A stretch of 64,000 nt of DNA from Saururus chinensis (GCA_035235625.1 CP141143.1:21125092-21189091), one strand, 5' to 3'; shown: positions 1-13,188, counted from the stretch's first letter. Notes: a model not told the origin generated them from the sequence alone. Numbers and translations are program-made.

Positions 1-3000
1 CTCCACTTGACTCTATTGGTCCAAATATCAGGTAAAAATAGGAAAATCAAATGCGTCATAACATTAATTTTTTTGTCAAAAAATGAGCGAAAAAATAATA
101 GAGAGGTTGTAGAAAAAATCAGGGACATTACACCTTATGATGCTCAAATCAATACAAAATTTGTAGGGGAGTCCACCCTACCGTCTTGTAGAATTTTTAG
201 AAATATTCAAATAGTTTTGACCCATGAGTTTTTGTTTTCAATTTGTACCCAAAAAACTATATTCTCAATAGCCCGAGTTTTGACTAAGGTTTCAAGACAA
301 AATCCCCATAGAATTGCCTTAGGAAAATGATTAGAGACTCTTGGGAGAGTCTATTTTTGTCCATGAATTTGTGGGATTTTTATTGTTGGTTTTTTAATTA
401 CTAGATTTTTTGAAATCCTAAAAGGTCACTATTTCCATTAAATTAGACCTTCAATTCTTCTTAATTCTTGAGGACAAAATGGTGGGTTAGATCCACCCCA
501 ACATTCTTGGAGATAAAAGTCTCTGAGACCTTGATCCAATGCAAAAACCCTGTGTCATTTTGGACTCGAATTGATAGAGATGTGTCTTTAAGAGACCAAT
601 CTACCCTAGAATTCCTGCACTATGCAGCAATTTTTAGTAAATTAGGAATAATACATTTAATTATCAGACCAAACCTACAATTTATTTTTGGACCCTAAAC
701 TTAGGGAATTTACAGTGGTCCAAATTTGGCTCAATCACAATTCTGTAAGTATTTTTTCGTAAAAATCTAAACTTTGAAATAAACAAGAATTAGGCTTTTG
801 GCTTTTTAGGGACTTGTGTTGGCAAGTTGTTCTGCCAAGCATCCGCTTGGTTTTTTATTATGAAAATTCAATTTTATGCCTTTTGAAAATGATTTTCAAA
901 GCTTGAGGCATCCTTATAATGAATGGTATGTCTAGGGTTAAGATTTATTCTTGCATTGCATATGAGCAAAGGGTAATATGGTAATTATGCTTGCTTGGAT
1001 ATCAAATTGTGCGGGAATCTTGCATGTGGAAAATTGGGTGGAAAGTGTGGCATATGGCATGATAAATTGGATGACTATGTATCATTAATGTGCATGATTA
1101 TTGAAGTGAGTTCAAATCACGTCTTGGTGTGGTCAAAGACATCAAATTATGAATTACTAGGGTGTAGACAGCATTAGCCAATGTGCATAAAAACATGTAC
1201 ATGAAAATGTTTCCCTAAAGAACTACTAGGGCTTACAGCATGGAACATAGGTGCTGGTGGGGATCAAAGAGTCGATGTTTCCCTTACATGTTAGTAGGGC
1301 TTATCTTTGGCAAGGTTGGGGTAACTGAGTAAGTCAGGACATGACGCTGGCTTTGTTATTTCAACACAGGTAAGGAGATTAATTGGCATGTGATATGATG
1401 AATTTATTGGAAATGAGAATATTCTAATACATTAAAAAGATAAAAAGTGGAAATTTATTTGGGATATAGACAAGATAAAGGTTATAAATGGGATGCAATT
1501 ACATCTAAGGCATTGGGTAAGGGTATAACATAGAAAGACTTACATAGTGGTTCACCATTGCTCTCTTGTTTTCTACCTGAGCTCAGGGCCTATCTTGAAG
1601 GTGTGGTATGTAAGTCTTCACGGGCCAGTGCTGGATGCATAGGGCGGTCCATGGGCCTTAGTTTCTTCGATGAAGTTTCCAAGGATTAACCAGTGGACAG
1701 ATTGATTAAGAAAAACCGAAGTGTATGCGTTCAGCTTAACTTGTCAAAGTGTCTTATGGAATGAATTGTATGCAAAACTCAATTGGTGAGCTCTGATGAC
1801 AATGTGTATGTTTCTTTTGAAAGCTATGAATGTTTTTATCTAACTATTGTAATGATAGTTTATTAGCTTGGAGTTAGGGTAGAACTCTTTTGTTTCATTA
1901 AGATAAGAATTGTTGTTTAGAATGTTTAAATTTAGACTATGAATGCCCCATGTTTGAAATAGGATATGCATTGCACGGTATGACATAATGCATGGTCACA
2001 TTAAGTTTAAGGGCATAAATGGATTTGCATTCATATTATATGTTGCATGTAGATGCATGAGCATGTCTAAGATTCATTTAGTTACATCTTTATTATAGCC
2101 TTGTAGAGGGCAGCCAAGCCTATTGAGCTCTGGCTCATAGGTGATTCACTACCGCGTGTATTTTGTATGCACAAGTTTTGGCAAATTCGGTAGAAGATGA
2201 ATGTAGAAAACTCTTTAATGTTCAATGATTTTGTGCCTCAAACTCACTGCCAGAGTCTCTCAAAAGAATTGAATTGTTGTACTTATTTTTGTAATTTGTA
2301 TTTGAAAAAATTTGTGATAAGTTTTGTAAATTTCCATAGAGTTGGGTTGCAACAATATGTCTATTTAGTTTTATCGCCAAAGTTTCACACTTAAACTAAA
2401 AAAATAGGATAAGTTATTACATTAAGATAAAAATTTATATTCAAACTCTATGTATAAAAGATGTTATTATATTGAGAAGACTTAAGGGTCAAACTCACTT
2501 ATTTATAGAGAATTAAGAAAAATTCTTGAGTATTACACTTTGGAAGTTAAATTTTTTTTTTTGGCACTATGTTTATTTGTTAAGGAAATAATGACCCTGA
2601 TTATAGTTGTTTCACAACTCTTTTTTTGCTAAAGATGGTCTACATTATCTAAAATCATTTATGTTATAATCTATTTTCCATGTTTTTGCAATTCGAATCA
2701 AAGCTTGAGTTTGCACATTTTGTACACATGTATAAAATGAACCGGTATCTGCGAACATGGGAAGGGGGTCTTTGAATCCTCTCAACAATTCTAAACTTGT
2801 GTTCATACCTTCCAAAAAAATTATAATCACTTGAGCAATTTATATTCTTCACTATATGTTACATTGTAAATTGCTTTATACGATGAAATAACTTTGTATA
2901 TTTTTTGTACTTTGACACTATATTAAACTATTACAACTAAATGCAACATTGGATTATATATTGGATAAGCTCTTGGTAGAAGCGGCATGGTTTATTTTAG

Positions 3001-4906
3001 TTCAAAATGCTAATCATTGTCAAGGGAAATTTCACTCAATAATCTATTAAAAAATCATTGCTAGCATCCTTTAATCGATGATTAATCATGCAAATTGCCC
3101 CTAAGTCTTATTCTCTTCATAGTCATGTGTTAGGTTGTCTAGCCTGATTGGGATTATATGATCAAAAAAATATAAGTACTATGCTAGGACTCCTATGTAG
3201 CATGATCACAATTTTTTATCATAAAATGCGTTCAAGAAAATATTTTCCTTTTAAAAAGACCATACTCCTTGATTTGTTTTTGAAAAATGCATGATTTGAT
3301 TTGAACAACTAAAACACAAAACAAAATATTTAGGCGGGTAGACAATTGCCTTGAAAAGTTTGTTTTAACTATCAAAGACTGAACTGAATGAACAAACTTA
3401 TTTGACAAACCTAATTTGTAAGACAAGCAAAAATGAACATGCATTATGCGTATAAACACAGGTAAAATCAAATAAATGAGAATTAAAATATATATTAAAG
3501 AAAGGTCTCTCCTGCTTAGTACAGTTACAATAAATTTTTTTGAGGAACACAATGATCATTATACTTATATACACAAATTCTATATTAATCTATATACATT
3601 CGTAATAGGCAATTGTAAATCAAAATCTCATAGGTTAAATATTACGTCATAAGTCGGCTAAAGATAATAATGTCGAAGGACTTTGTATAGTGAACCATGT
3701 TATTCATATTCATAAGCAATTTTGTAGAATGTCTCATTTGATAAAGCTTTTCGAGGATTTCTAAGAGTGTCAAAAATACGTAAATCTGAATATAATATAT
3801 ATATATATAATATAAAAATATTAATGAGAAATATGTTATCTACGTAGGGCTTATAATAATGTTCGAGAAAATATAGTCATGTAAGATCTCATTTAATTGA
3901 GTTTGTCAAGAACGATGTGAAGAATACAAAAATTCAAGTTTAAAATTTCAAGTTATAATATTATAAAATTAAATTAATAAAACTTAAAAATATAAATTAA
4001 ATTCTAATATCTTTAACTTTTTTGGGATTAGAATAAGTTAAATAGGGTAAATTAGGAATTAATGATATAAAATATATGTCAAACTATCGTATTTTAAAAG
4101 TTCGATGGAAGAGTATTTTACTTTATATTATGGTATGATGTGATATGATACAAAGGAAGGAATATAGGTATGTTTCAAGCTTTCACACTTAAGCGGGTTT
4201 GGACATAAAAGCGTAGTGGACTCGCCAATTGCTGAAAGCTATGGTCAATAGAAAGGACCGTGTGGGACGGGCTCCTTATTTATTGGTGAGATGACTTGAG
4301 ATAAGCCACCACCGCTAGCATGGAAACAATGAGTACAAGATTCGTTTGAATTCTTGGAAATAAATTAAAGTAACGAATAAGTAATCCAGTAAGCCAAGCA
4401 ATATGAGATGGGATCTAGAACCCAAAGACTAGAAGATTTACATCATTGGCTATCTTTATCTCTGGTTGGCCACCCTCTTGTCTGGATGCTTGTATTAGTC
4501 CAAGTCAAACCCTGTGAAAAAGAACCATCTGTTAGATGATCGAAGAAGAACACCGAGGCAAGGAAGAAGACAGTGTTCATGAATTTCTTCTTTTATGTCT
4601 GTTCTTCAACAGCAATTAAGGACTTAAATGATTGAATTCTACTAATTTATAACATGCTTCATTGGTGGGTGGTATAATATTTGATGAATTTCTATCTATC
4701 TATTACATATTAACGTACCATATATAATAGGCTAAAAGTGATTGTCTTGAGACTAATTTCATACTTTCTATCAATTGTCACCCATGATCTTGGTAACGTA
4801 AGTTTATAAACCAGATCGATTAGCATAAGCCTAAACCAACCCATATAGTCAATCCAACAAATGGTGCGCGTGAGCTCGAGCTCATATAAAGGGGGACTCG
4901 CATAAC
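1..4906. other. AT-rich intergenic DNA with no supported gene
   Basis: I find no convincing gene here. Short open frames are AT-rich and show no family motifs. Around 460-520 the text around 'gaggacaaaatggtggg' looks like the end of a Ty3/gypsy polyprotein followed by LTR-like DNA. Around 2100-2170 'tattgagctctggctcat' is also reminiscent of gypsy LTRs. So part of 1-2400 may be a decayed gypsy 3' end, but I see no repeat boundary or target duplication. From about 2400 to 4700 the sequence is AT-rich with no structure I can name. Confidence 0.4.
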
Positions 4907-5422
4907 TTACAGGTCTTCGAATTCTATGCTGATCCGTGCAGCACTGGAATTCGCAATCTTGTTGAATGCGATCTCGGACAGTACAAGGCTCGCCCCGTCG
5001 ATGGCAGGACGCGAAACTGATGTTTCCGCGTTGTCCAGAACCAGGACTTCGATGGCATCTTTGGTCTTGCACTCGCCATAGATACACCTCACCTTCAACC
5101 GCTTCCCGCAGCCCGACCCGTTGTCCCATACCCCTTCCCCGGCCGCCGCAAAGTGGTTATTCGCCGGGAACGGGCCCTGATCATTGCCAAAACATGCAGT
5201 GGCTGTATGGCAAACCAAACAATAGATAGATACACTGATCACAAGTCGAACAAGTAATCGTTTTTCCTCGTTTAAATTCGTGTCTTATCATGAGCGGTTG
5301 GAGAGAAATAAGCACTTACGGACGTAAGGGAAGGAGTAGCGGGTGGCCGTGCCGACATCAGCCGCAGAGAATGGGAAGAGGAGAGTTATCAAGAGGAGGA
5401 GACGGGGAGAAATGTTGATCAT
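4907..5422 (-). CDS. EG45-like / plant natriuretic peptide-like secreted protein
   Basis: Two exons on the minus strand: 5422-5320 and 5202-4907, joined by a 117-bp GT-AG intron (donor GTAAGT; acceptor after ATACAG). The join gives 132 residues, the usual length for EG45-domain proteins (about 130). Residues 1-21 are a classic signal peptide (MINISPRLLLLITLLFPFSA), so the product should be secreted to the cell wall or apoplast. The mature part is a single double-psi beta-barrel like expansin domain 1, without the expansin carbohydrate-binding domain. Family members act as signalling or ion/water-homeostasis proteins; this is family knowledge, not shown here. The text around C38-F-G, the Gly/Cys-rich segment near residue 66 (GSGCGK) and the C-terminal 'AFNKIA' box support the call. 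Oddly, I count only four mature cysteines (38, 66, 74, 79); the pair that usually follows the V-V-D box is absent. The start is the first ATG giving a signal peptide. Confidence 0.85.
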
Positions 5423-5791
5423 ATCTATGTGGTCGGATTGTCCACCAGCTTCAGGTTTCCACTCCTCTCGTGGAGACCGGCTTCGAAAGGATATTTTGCA
5501 GGCTCAGATCCCTCTCTTCTTTCTAGAAGAGTTGTTGTTTATGTCAATGATTGCACTAAATTTAGGTTAAGTAGTTTCAATTTCACGGTGTAAGAGGATA
5601 TGCATAATAGAAGGTTAAAGATGGCTAAATTTGGTTTTTTTAGATGTATTATCATGATGGTTATTTTTAAGAATAGGGCTATTCAGACCCCAGTTTTTTT
5701 CTCTGTGTCCCTCAAAAGAAAAAATAACTGTTTTTTCTTCTTTCTTCTCCCTCCCCTCTCTTCCCCATCTCTTTTACCTATACTTCCCCCA

Positions 5792-6141
5792 TATATAAAC
5801 CCCACCTTCTTTTTATTTTCCTCTGGCGTCAACTCCGGTGACTATCGGGAGAGGCTGGCCAAATCTGGTCAGTAGCGGCAGAGGCAACCCACAGAGGCTG
5901 CGGCTAATGCGCTGGCTAGCGGTGGCAACGGTGACCCGTAGAGGCCACAGCCAGCCGCTGGCCTGCTATATAAACCCCACCTTCTTTCCCTTTCCCTCCG
6001 GCATCAACTCCGGCGGCTATCGGGAGAGGCTGGCCAAATTTGGCCGGCAGCGGTTGAGGCAACCCGCAGAGGTTGCGGTTAACGCACTGGCTGGCGGTGG
6101 CAATGGTGACCCGTAGAGGCCACGGCCAACTGCTGGCCTGC
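5792..6141. repeat. 175-bp tandem duplication, two copies
   Basis: The segment beginning TATATAAACCCCACCTTC at 5792 recurs at 5967, giving a period of 175 bp. Both copies run through 'ggcgtcaactccgg', 'gggagaggctggccaaat' and 'acccgtagaggcca'. Copies differ at scattered positions, so the duplication is not very recent. Confidence 0.8.
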
Positions 6142-6142
6142 A

Positions 6143-6480
6143 GTGGCGGCCGCCACCAGCCGCTGGCCTGCAGCCGCCGCAGCCAGTCGCTGGCCCACAA
6201 CAGCGGCCGCGACCTGCAGAGGCCGCAGCCAGCCGCTGGCCCGCAACAGAGGCCGCAGCCGTTGCGGCCAGCCACAACCCGCAGAGGCCGTGGCCAGCCG
6301 CTGGGCCACAGTGGCGGCCGCGACCACCCGCTGGCCTGCAGCGGCGACTGCGACCACCCTCTGGCCCGCAGCGGAGGCCACAGCAGCCGCGGCCAGTCGC
6401 TGGCCCGCACCAGTGGCCGCAGCCACCACTGCCAGTGTGCAGTCGCTGGTCATGGCCCACAGAAGCTGTGCAGCCTGTCA
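6143..6480. repeat. GC-rich degenerate minisatellite
   Basis: A tract of about 340 bp built from imperfect units around CCGCTGGCCTGCAG and CGCAGAGGCCGCAGCCAG. It is open in several frames on both strands because the repeat lacks TA-containing codons. The predicted Ala/Gly/Arg/Pro-rich peptides have no recognisable domain, so I treat it as non-coding repeat. Confidence 0.7.
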
Positions 6481-6657
6481 TTGTGGGCTGCGCGGCCAGT
6501 CCCCTGCTGGCTCGCCGGTGCTGGAGAAGAAGGAAGGGGGGAAGAGAAGTGAAAAAATGAAAAGTGGGGTAAAAATGGGGGATGTAAGATATTTCAAAAA
6601 AAAAGCGGGGTAAGAAAATAATGAGAGACCCAAGAAAAAAACAGGGTGTATATAGCC

Positions 6658-7081
6658 TTCTTCTATATTTAAATTATTAATATTTTTCCCTATTACGTGT
6701 TCGGGTAGGACTTGTCAAAATCCATGTGATCTTACGGTTTTTTACTTCTAGAGGCGTATCTTCCAAAACACGTATTTTAGGCGTATCAAGCTATCATTCG
6801 TCATAAATATTTTTAATGAACTCATTCAATAACTATATTTGTTAACTTTGACTGTCCATTGTTTTAAAAGGCTGGTAATTGCCTAATCCGCTCTTAACTA
6901 ACAAAAAAAAATTATAACTTATTATATATATACTATAAAGTGTAACCATCTATTCATTTTGTTTCTAAAAATAAATTTAAATTAATTTATTTTAAAATAT
7001 CAAATAAAGTTATTAATGTAGAAAAAAGATTTTATTATATTATAAAAAATAATAAAATAATATAAAACAATAAATAAAAGG
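6658..7081. other. AT-rich spacer
   Basis: AT-rich DNA between two elements. I see no gene and no repeat boundary in it. Confidence 0.4.
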
Positions 7082-8095
7082 TAAGGGTGCTATAAGCTAA
7101 GTCGAACCTAGTTTTGAGAGTTTTTTATTCAAGCACGATTTCTAAAAACTTAGCTCAAGCTTGGTCGAATACTTACACTCTCGACGCGGGCTCAGTTTGG
7201 CCGAGGAACTCGAAACTCAACTAATTAAACTTGAGATCGAAAATATAATATAAGAGTTCGAACCTACATTTGAATTGGGCTCGAATTACATCAACATTAC
7301 AAAAATAAAAAGATTATTACCATGATTTCATTTTATTAAAGTAATAAGCATCACTTTAAATTTTAGGGTTAAAATAAGATCAATCTAAACTGTATTCACT
7401 AGATATATTTGTACGCAAAGAAGATGTGAAAATATTAACTTAATAGGTAGAAATCTAGACTTGATTTACTCAATATATTTACAAGCAAAATCTTGATTTA
7501 GTTAACTAAATATCAAATTTAAACTAATATGATTAGTTAAATTAAGAATATTTATTATACAAGTAGAATCACATATTTATAATTATTAGGATTAGGATGA
7601 CAAAGATGATTAAAGGTAACATTTAAAAATTAAATAATATTATATAGATGAATGAGGTAGAACATGAATAAAAAAATTTATCATACCTACATTCTCAATT
7701 TTATTAGTAGTAGGATTTATATTTGTTTACAATACAATAATATATTATGGGTATTATATACCATATATTAATGTATATATAGTATAAATATTTTTATAAA
7801 ATAACAAAATATTATAGATATATGAAACGTGAAAGCTAAGAAATTCATATAATATGAGTATGATATGTAAGAAATAATGTACAACAATTCAAGCTGAGTT
7901 CGAGTCGATCTCAAGTCAAACCGATTAGTTTTCGAGTCGAGTCAATTTGATCTTACCCTTATTCGAGCTCAACTATCTTAGTTTTGAGTTCGAACCGTGC
8001 TTATGTTGAGCTCCCTTCAAACCAAGCTAAATTTGAGTCGTACCAAGCCGAACTTATTCAGTTCATCAAGTTGGCTCGACTTGTTAGCAGCCTTA
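7082..8095. mobile_element. Non-autonomous hAT-like element
   Basis: The element starts TAAGGGTGCTATAAGC and ends CTTGTTAGCAGCCTTA, an imperfect terminal inverted repeat. It is flanked by related 8-bp sequences (ATAAAAGG at 7074-7081 and ATGAAAGA at 8096-8103; 6 of 8 match), as expected for an old hAT insertion. Subterminal regions are rich in 'gagctcgagtcgag'-type motifs on opposite strands at the two ends. The middle is AT-rich with no transposase frame. Confidence 0.6.
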
Positions 8096-8479
8096 ATGAA
8101 AGAAGCTAATAAGAACACAATTTATAGCTTGTTTGGCAACTCTGACCTTAAAGAGATTTCACTTTAATATTTAAAGAGAATGCCATAAGGTCTCATTTTC
8201 GGGACATTTTGCTTTTGTTGCATGCAAACTAAAAAAAACATGAATTTTATTTTCATGGCTCCAAACCTATTTTGGAGGGGGGGCAACACCATTCTTTTTT
8301 ATGGAAGATTTTTTCATATTATATGACCTAAGATGCAAACATTCTATATTCTCTGAATTTTGATACTTAATCCCATATAAGCTCATTTAGGACAAATATA
8401 CCCTTAGGTAAAAAATGAACTCATACCCAAGTTCTTATCTTATTAATAAATAGTGTGAAGGGGTGGGGGTGTCATTTTA

Positions 8480-8960
8480 GTGGGGAGGTGTCATCATATC
8501 GTGTTAACGATAATACGATATGTATTATTTGAATTGACAACCCATAATGTGATATGCTCCATATCACATATATGATTACATGATATGTATTATTTGAGTT
8601 AATGATCCATAATACGATATATTCTATATCACATATATGATAACACGATATTCGTCATATCGTGTTAATAATAACATGATATGTGTTCTTTGAGTCAATG
8701 ACCCATAATATAATATACTTCATATCATATATATGGTAACATGGTATTCATCGTATCGTTTTAATAATAACACGATATATATTCTTTAAATAAGTGACCC
8801 ATAATATGATGCTTCATATTGCATATATGATAACATGATATTCGCTATATAGTGTTAATGATAACACAATATGTATTTTTTGAGTTAGCGACCCATAATA
8901 TGATATGTTTTATATCGCATATATGATAACATGATATGTATTCTTTGTATGTATTAGAAA
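8480..8960. repeat. AT-rich minisatellite of about 95 bp
   Basis: Five degenerate copies of a unit containing CCCATAAT, found at 8541, 8606, 8702, 8798 and 8892 (spacings 65, 96, 96 and 94 bp). Each unit also carries CATATATGATAACA and an 'acgatat...atatcgtgt' pair that can fold back on itself. Confidence 0.75.
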
Positions 8961-11773
8961 ATACGACATTCAAGACATTTACCAATATGTGTTATTGATA
9001 TAAGTGTTCATCAAGTAGGGGATGAAAGCCTCTAGATTGTATGTATACTTATATAAGATATTCTACACAATAAAACTTATATAAAAAAATCATATTAGAG
9101 TCCCTTTTACACAATAGGGTAGGAGGTCATCATGACTATTATATAGTGTCCTTCCTCAATATCCACATCTATCTCTATTTTATATATAGCCTTGTTCTCT
9201 TGGACTAGTTCCCCATGATTCTTTTTTTGAGTTGTCATTTGTAGGAATAAGTGGTTTAAGTGGTTAAAATTTTTTGGAAAAAAATCATATAATAACAATT
9301 GCAGATGAAGTGACATAGGCTGACAATCAACAAACATAAATTGAAATTTGCTGCTGATGGGAATTGTCAGGCAAAAATCACAAACCATCATTGAGTTGCG
9401 ATCTCCTCTTTGCCTATGCATTGTGACAACTGGTTTACATGATTATAACCCTAACCTGCAGGGGTATATTGGTTCATATCAAATAACCAAATTTAGATTT
9501 CAAAAGTCGCTTTTGCATTGGCCTTCTAGCGTTAAGTCTAATCCAGCAATTGAATGGAACCTTATACGAGTTATGTGACAATGAGGTTAGGTCTCATACG
9601 TGATGAAGCTATCTTATAATGCAAAACTATTGTTAAATAAGGCCTACTTCTAATATATCATATATAAAAAAACATGTCTATATAAACCTTAATAATTTCC
9701 TCAGCGCCCCGTTTCTTATCAAATCTGATGTTAAATTTCTTCCTTACCCCATAAGTCCCCATATATATTTTCCTCTTTATTACCCCAATAAAATAGAAGA
9801 CTCTCTACCATTAAATCTTTTATGTTTTATCTTACGGTGGCATGCCCCTACCAACTTACTAGTCACAATAGGTTTCAACCGCAATAAGGTTGACTTCAGG
9901 GTAAGTGCCAATCGCGACAAACCTAACTAAAAATGTAATATTTTTAGAGTTCGGTGACATTATATTAAAGATTTCACAACAGCCGAGCATGCATTTGAAC
10001 TTGAGCTAGTGAGAAATACAGAAAGGTACATAAGAAAGAACGAAATTTATAAAATGTGGAGTAAGAAACGGAGTACTGCGTTACTGGGTCCATATAGACC
10101 TCGCTTATCTGAACATTTTTCTTCCACCACGGGCGGACTTTCGGAATCATCATCCCCGTTCAAAAACAAACATAAAAACACGGCGGCCTTGTCGGGCAAG
10201 ACCCAGTCAAATGGAGTCCATGAAGACGCCAAACCTAGTTGTCCATAAGAGGACACAATTCCGTGTTGCCAGAAGGGAATTAGAACCCGGCTTGGACGGC
10301 CGTCAATTCTATCGTATTGGTCAAAAGCGAGGCCTGATTTGCGCCATGGGCTCGCTATCTTGCTAGTTGGCAGACCGCAACTGGCGCAGGGATAGACCTG
10401 TCTCGGCCATATTGGGCCCTGATCCATCCGAGTACGTTCAATGGATAATTGCACACGGAAGAACGACTAATTGGGAGGTAATCACGCTGCTCAGCATAAA
10501 TTAAAACGGTCAGACTGGAAGTCTGGAACGTGGATACCAATCTTTAGTAGTTATTAAAAGGAGCGGTAAAGTAGTATGGACACTCTTTTCATGGGAAGGA
10601 GAAATTTGTGGGTATGTGTTGAGTTGTATTACACTATTTAACGCACAATTTATTAGCATTTATAACCACTTGGTACCCTATATATCACAATTATATTAAT
10701 GAGCTATTTTATAAATGGTAAAATATATAGTTAGTATAGTGTGCGATGCACATTGAAAATTTTCTCCCGTAAAACTTCATCGGGAGTCTGATTAGGGCAA
10801 GTTCTACACTTTTTGACTTTACCCTAATCATGTTGTTTAGACTTAGACTCAACCCGAGTTAGAAATTAAATTTCTTAGGACTCATTTTAACCCAAGATAG
10901 GAACTAGAATATACTGCTCGGTTCTAATAATTCAAACCAATTTAACATATATTAGGTTGATTTTATTTTATAAAAAATTATACATATATTTGTAATCTAA
11001 GTTAAATATAATTTATAAATTCATGTTAAATTGGATCAGATTAATTTTTGGGTGTTTTATATGCTAAACCCAACCTACCCAAAATAAGACCCAATCAGGT
11101 TAAATTTTGAGTGGTTCTATCCAGATCAGGTTGGATCAGCCCTACCTTTGTGATATTTTTATAAGAAACGAAAGTGCATCCCACGATCATACCGTTCAGA
11201 TAGAAAGAAAGTGAAGATCAGCGACGGGATTGTAAATTATTTTGTAAAAAGTGTAGCATGATTGAGTTTCTTTTTATAAAAAAATTGAATGATAAATTGA
11301 CGAGATGACGGAGTTGTATACAAAAAATTTTAAAAAATTATTATTATTTTTAATCGGTTGACCATGAACAAGAATCCTTTTTTAAAAGAGGAAAAGAAAT
11401 GTGAATGGTTCATGCACCAGGGCCTAGAAGTAAGCAAGCATCATGATTGTTTATACACGGACTAAAGTTTTAAAGCCTACATTCTTACGTGGACCATTGT
11501 AATCAAGCCATGTCAGATCCACGTTTCTACTCGAAAAGTACTGAGACAAGTAAATGCTAGTAACCATTAACACCTGCTTTTCTTTTCATTTTTTGATTAA
11601 TTGGCACGAGTATCAATAAGATTATAAGTTATAAATAAGTGCATTAGTCAATCACGCTGGCGATTAACATTTTAAGCCAAGTACCTCATCCTTTCGCCTT
11701 CTGATATACCAGCTTGATTCATGCCGTTTTTAAATTTTTTTTTAATTACTTCTTGGCTATTGCTTTGTGGATC

Positions 11774-11822
<49 letters not shown>

Positions 11823-13016
11823 TTAATAAAATAATATTTTTATTTTAATTGGATTGAGAAAAGCAACTCTCCCTTATATTAAGTGTGACTCACCTTCTCT
11901 ATTTAAGTAGAGTAAAAATATTAACTCTTTTTATTTTAACATTTATTTGGGTGTATAGTACATTTTTGAACCCTTTCCTGGGAGCCTTATAGTTCCCCTG
12001 GATTGTAATGGACCTGAAGGCTCCAAGGCATTATTTCCCAACTTGGAACAAAATAATTGAGATAATTTTTAAATTACTTTAACTGAATCAATTTCAGTCT
12101 CTCACATTCTGAAATGGTTACTAGTTTTTCTTTTTACTACATTTGAATGGGTACTTACTTACTTGAGCTTTAATAATGCTCAACCTAGCAACTGACTTGG
12201 CGGAAATATTTATAAGGTCATATCAAGTAAGCCATCATATTTCGTATGATCTACGATCTTCTACCAACTTAAAATAAGCAAGTGTCAAACCATGTTTATA
12301 TTTTTTGTGGAAAATACAAGAGCACAACAAGCTCAATCAAGCATCCTGGCTCAGCATAGAAAGACAAAGGCCAAAACAAACGCATAGCTTCAACCTCCAG
12401 CAATAACCTACTGCAGTCTGCAGAGAGGGAAAAAACATACATCCAAAGAAACTCAAATCCACTGCAGGGACTCTACGAGAACAAAGCCAACCTACTTTTA
12501 AAGATCCCTGCACATCGCCACAAGAAATGACCACATAATAGAAAGGTGAGTGCCCAACCATCCTGAACAGTAAGTAAATTTTACCTGTCTCTCATCCTAA
12601 AATTTTGCAACGCCCAAGATGACACCATACACAAATACATGGAATTGGATCCAGTGCCTTTTAGCAAAGTTCTTCCAACCCATGGTTAAGATGCTAGCTC
12701 GACACCATCATAGTTAGAATACCTTTTCAATGAGAAAAGCTAGCTGACATCTTATTCCATGTCTCTTTAGCAAACTTCTTTCGTAGTTAGGAGCCATACT
12801 TGTTGGTGACATGGCCCTTTCCAATAGCATAAGTAAAAAATTTAGCTTCCGGGTCTCCATCCCACGACATCAATTAGATTGATGTTATATGATATGGGTC
12901 CTCCACTGCCAAGTTGCATTCGCCGCTGTTTTAATCATTTATTCCCTTGACCTTTTATATAGGGAAGTATTTTTCATGATCCCTAGCTATTGTGAGCTGA
13001 GCATATGAAATTTATA
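8961..13016. other. Intergenic DNA, no supported gene
   Basis: No gene model can be supported. The stretch 10010-10550 is less AT-rich than its surroundings and has overlapping open frames of 79 and 135 codons on opposite strands, but neither shows a recognisable motif. The stretch 12310-12600 is also mixed-composition. Around 10790-11145 there are Asn/Pro-codon-like 'acccaaccc' motifs resembling the ends of old MITEs, without a clear boundary. Confidence 0.35.
11779..11818. repeat. (AT)20 microsatellite
   Basis: Forty uninterrupted bases of alternating A and T, flanked by unique AT-rich DNA. Confidence 0.95.
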
Positions 13017-13188
13017 GGGAGCATCCATTTTCAAGATGGACAGTGCACACGCTAGCGCATTTTAGCGTAAGTATCACTTGCACTAATGTGTACTAGTGTG
13101 TGCGCTGTCCAACTTGAAAATAGGCACTGATACTTGCGCTAATGTGCGCTAGTGTATGCACTGTCCATCGTGAAAATAAATGCTCTCC
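13017..13188. mobile_element. 172-bp foldback MITE, family with CACACGCTAGCGC
   Basis: The left end (GGGAGCATCCATTTTCAAGA then TGGACAGTGCACACGC) is matched in reverse complement by the right end (GGAGAGCATTTATTTTCACG then ATGGACAGTGCATACAC), an arm of about 45 bp. A third, partial arm copy (TGTGTGCGCTGTCCAACTTG) lies in the middle. A shorter relative is at 59384-59465. Confidence 0.7.

Larger units (their letters stand above)
5677..6657. mobile_element. Mutator-like element with GC-rich repetitive cargo
   Basis: The ends are imperfect inverted repeats. The left end starts GGCTATTCAGACCCCAG followed by a T-run and CTCTGTGTCCCTC; the right end, reverse-complemented, starts GGCTATATACACCCTG followed by a T-run and CTTGGGTCTCTC. 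Inside lie a 175-bp tandem duplication (5792-6141) and a GC-rich tract (about 5900-6500) of short degenerate units around CCGCTGGCCTGCAG. I could not find a clear target duplication. Long TIRs around GC-rich cargo fit Pack-MULE-type elements, but the class is inferred. Confidence 0.5.

Noticed and set aside
5916..6613. Overlapping open frames of 120-165 codons on both strands
   Set aside because: They arise from a GC-rich tandem repeat with few stop codons. The peptides are low-complexity and show no domain.
10009..10540. Overlapping open frames of 61-135 codons on both strands
   Set aside because: No recognisable motif, no clear splice partners and no codon bias that I could rely on. It may be an orphan exon, but I cannot support it.
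10790..11145. A possible hAT-like MITE with acccaaccc motifs
   Set aside because: The two ends do not pair well and no target duplication was found.
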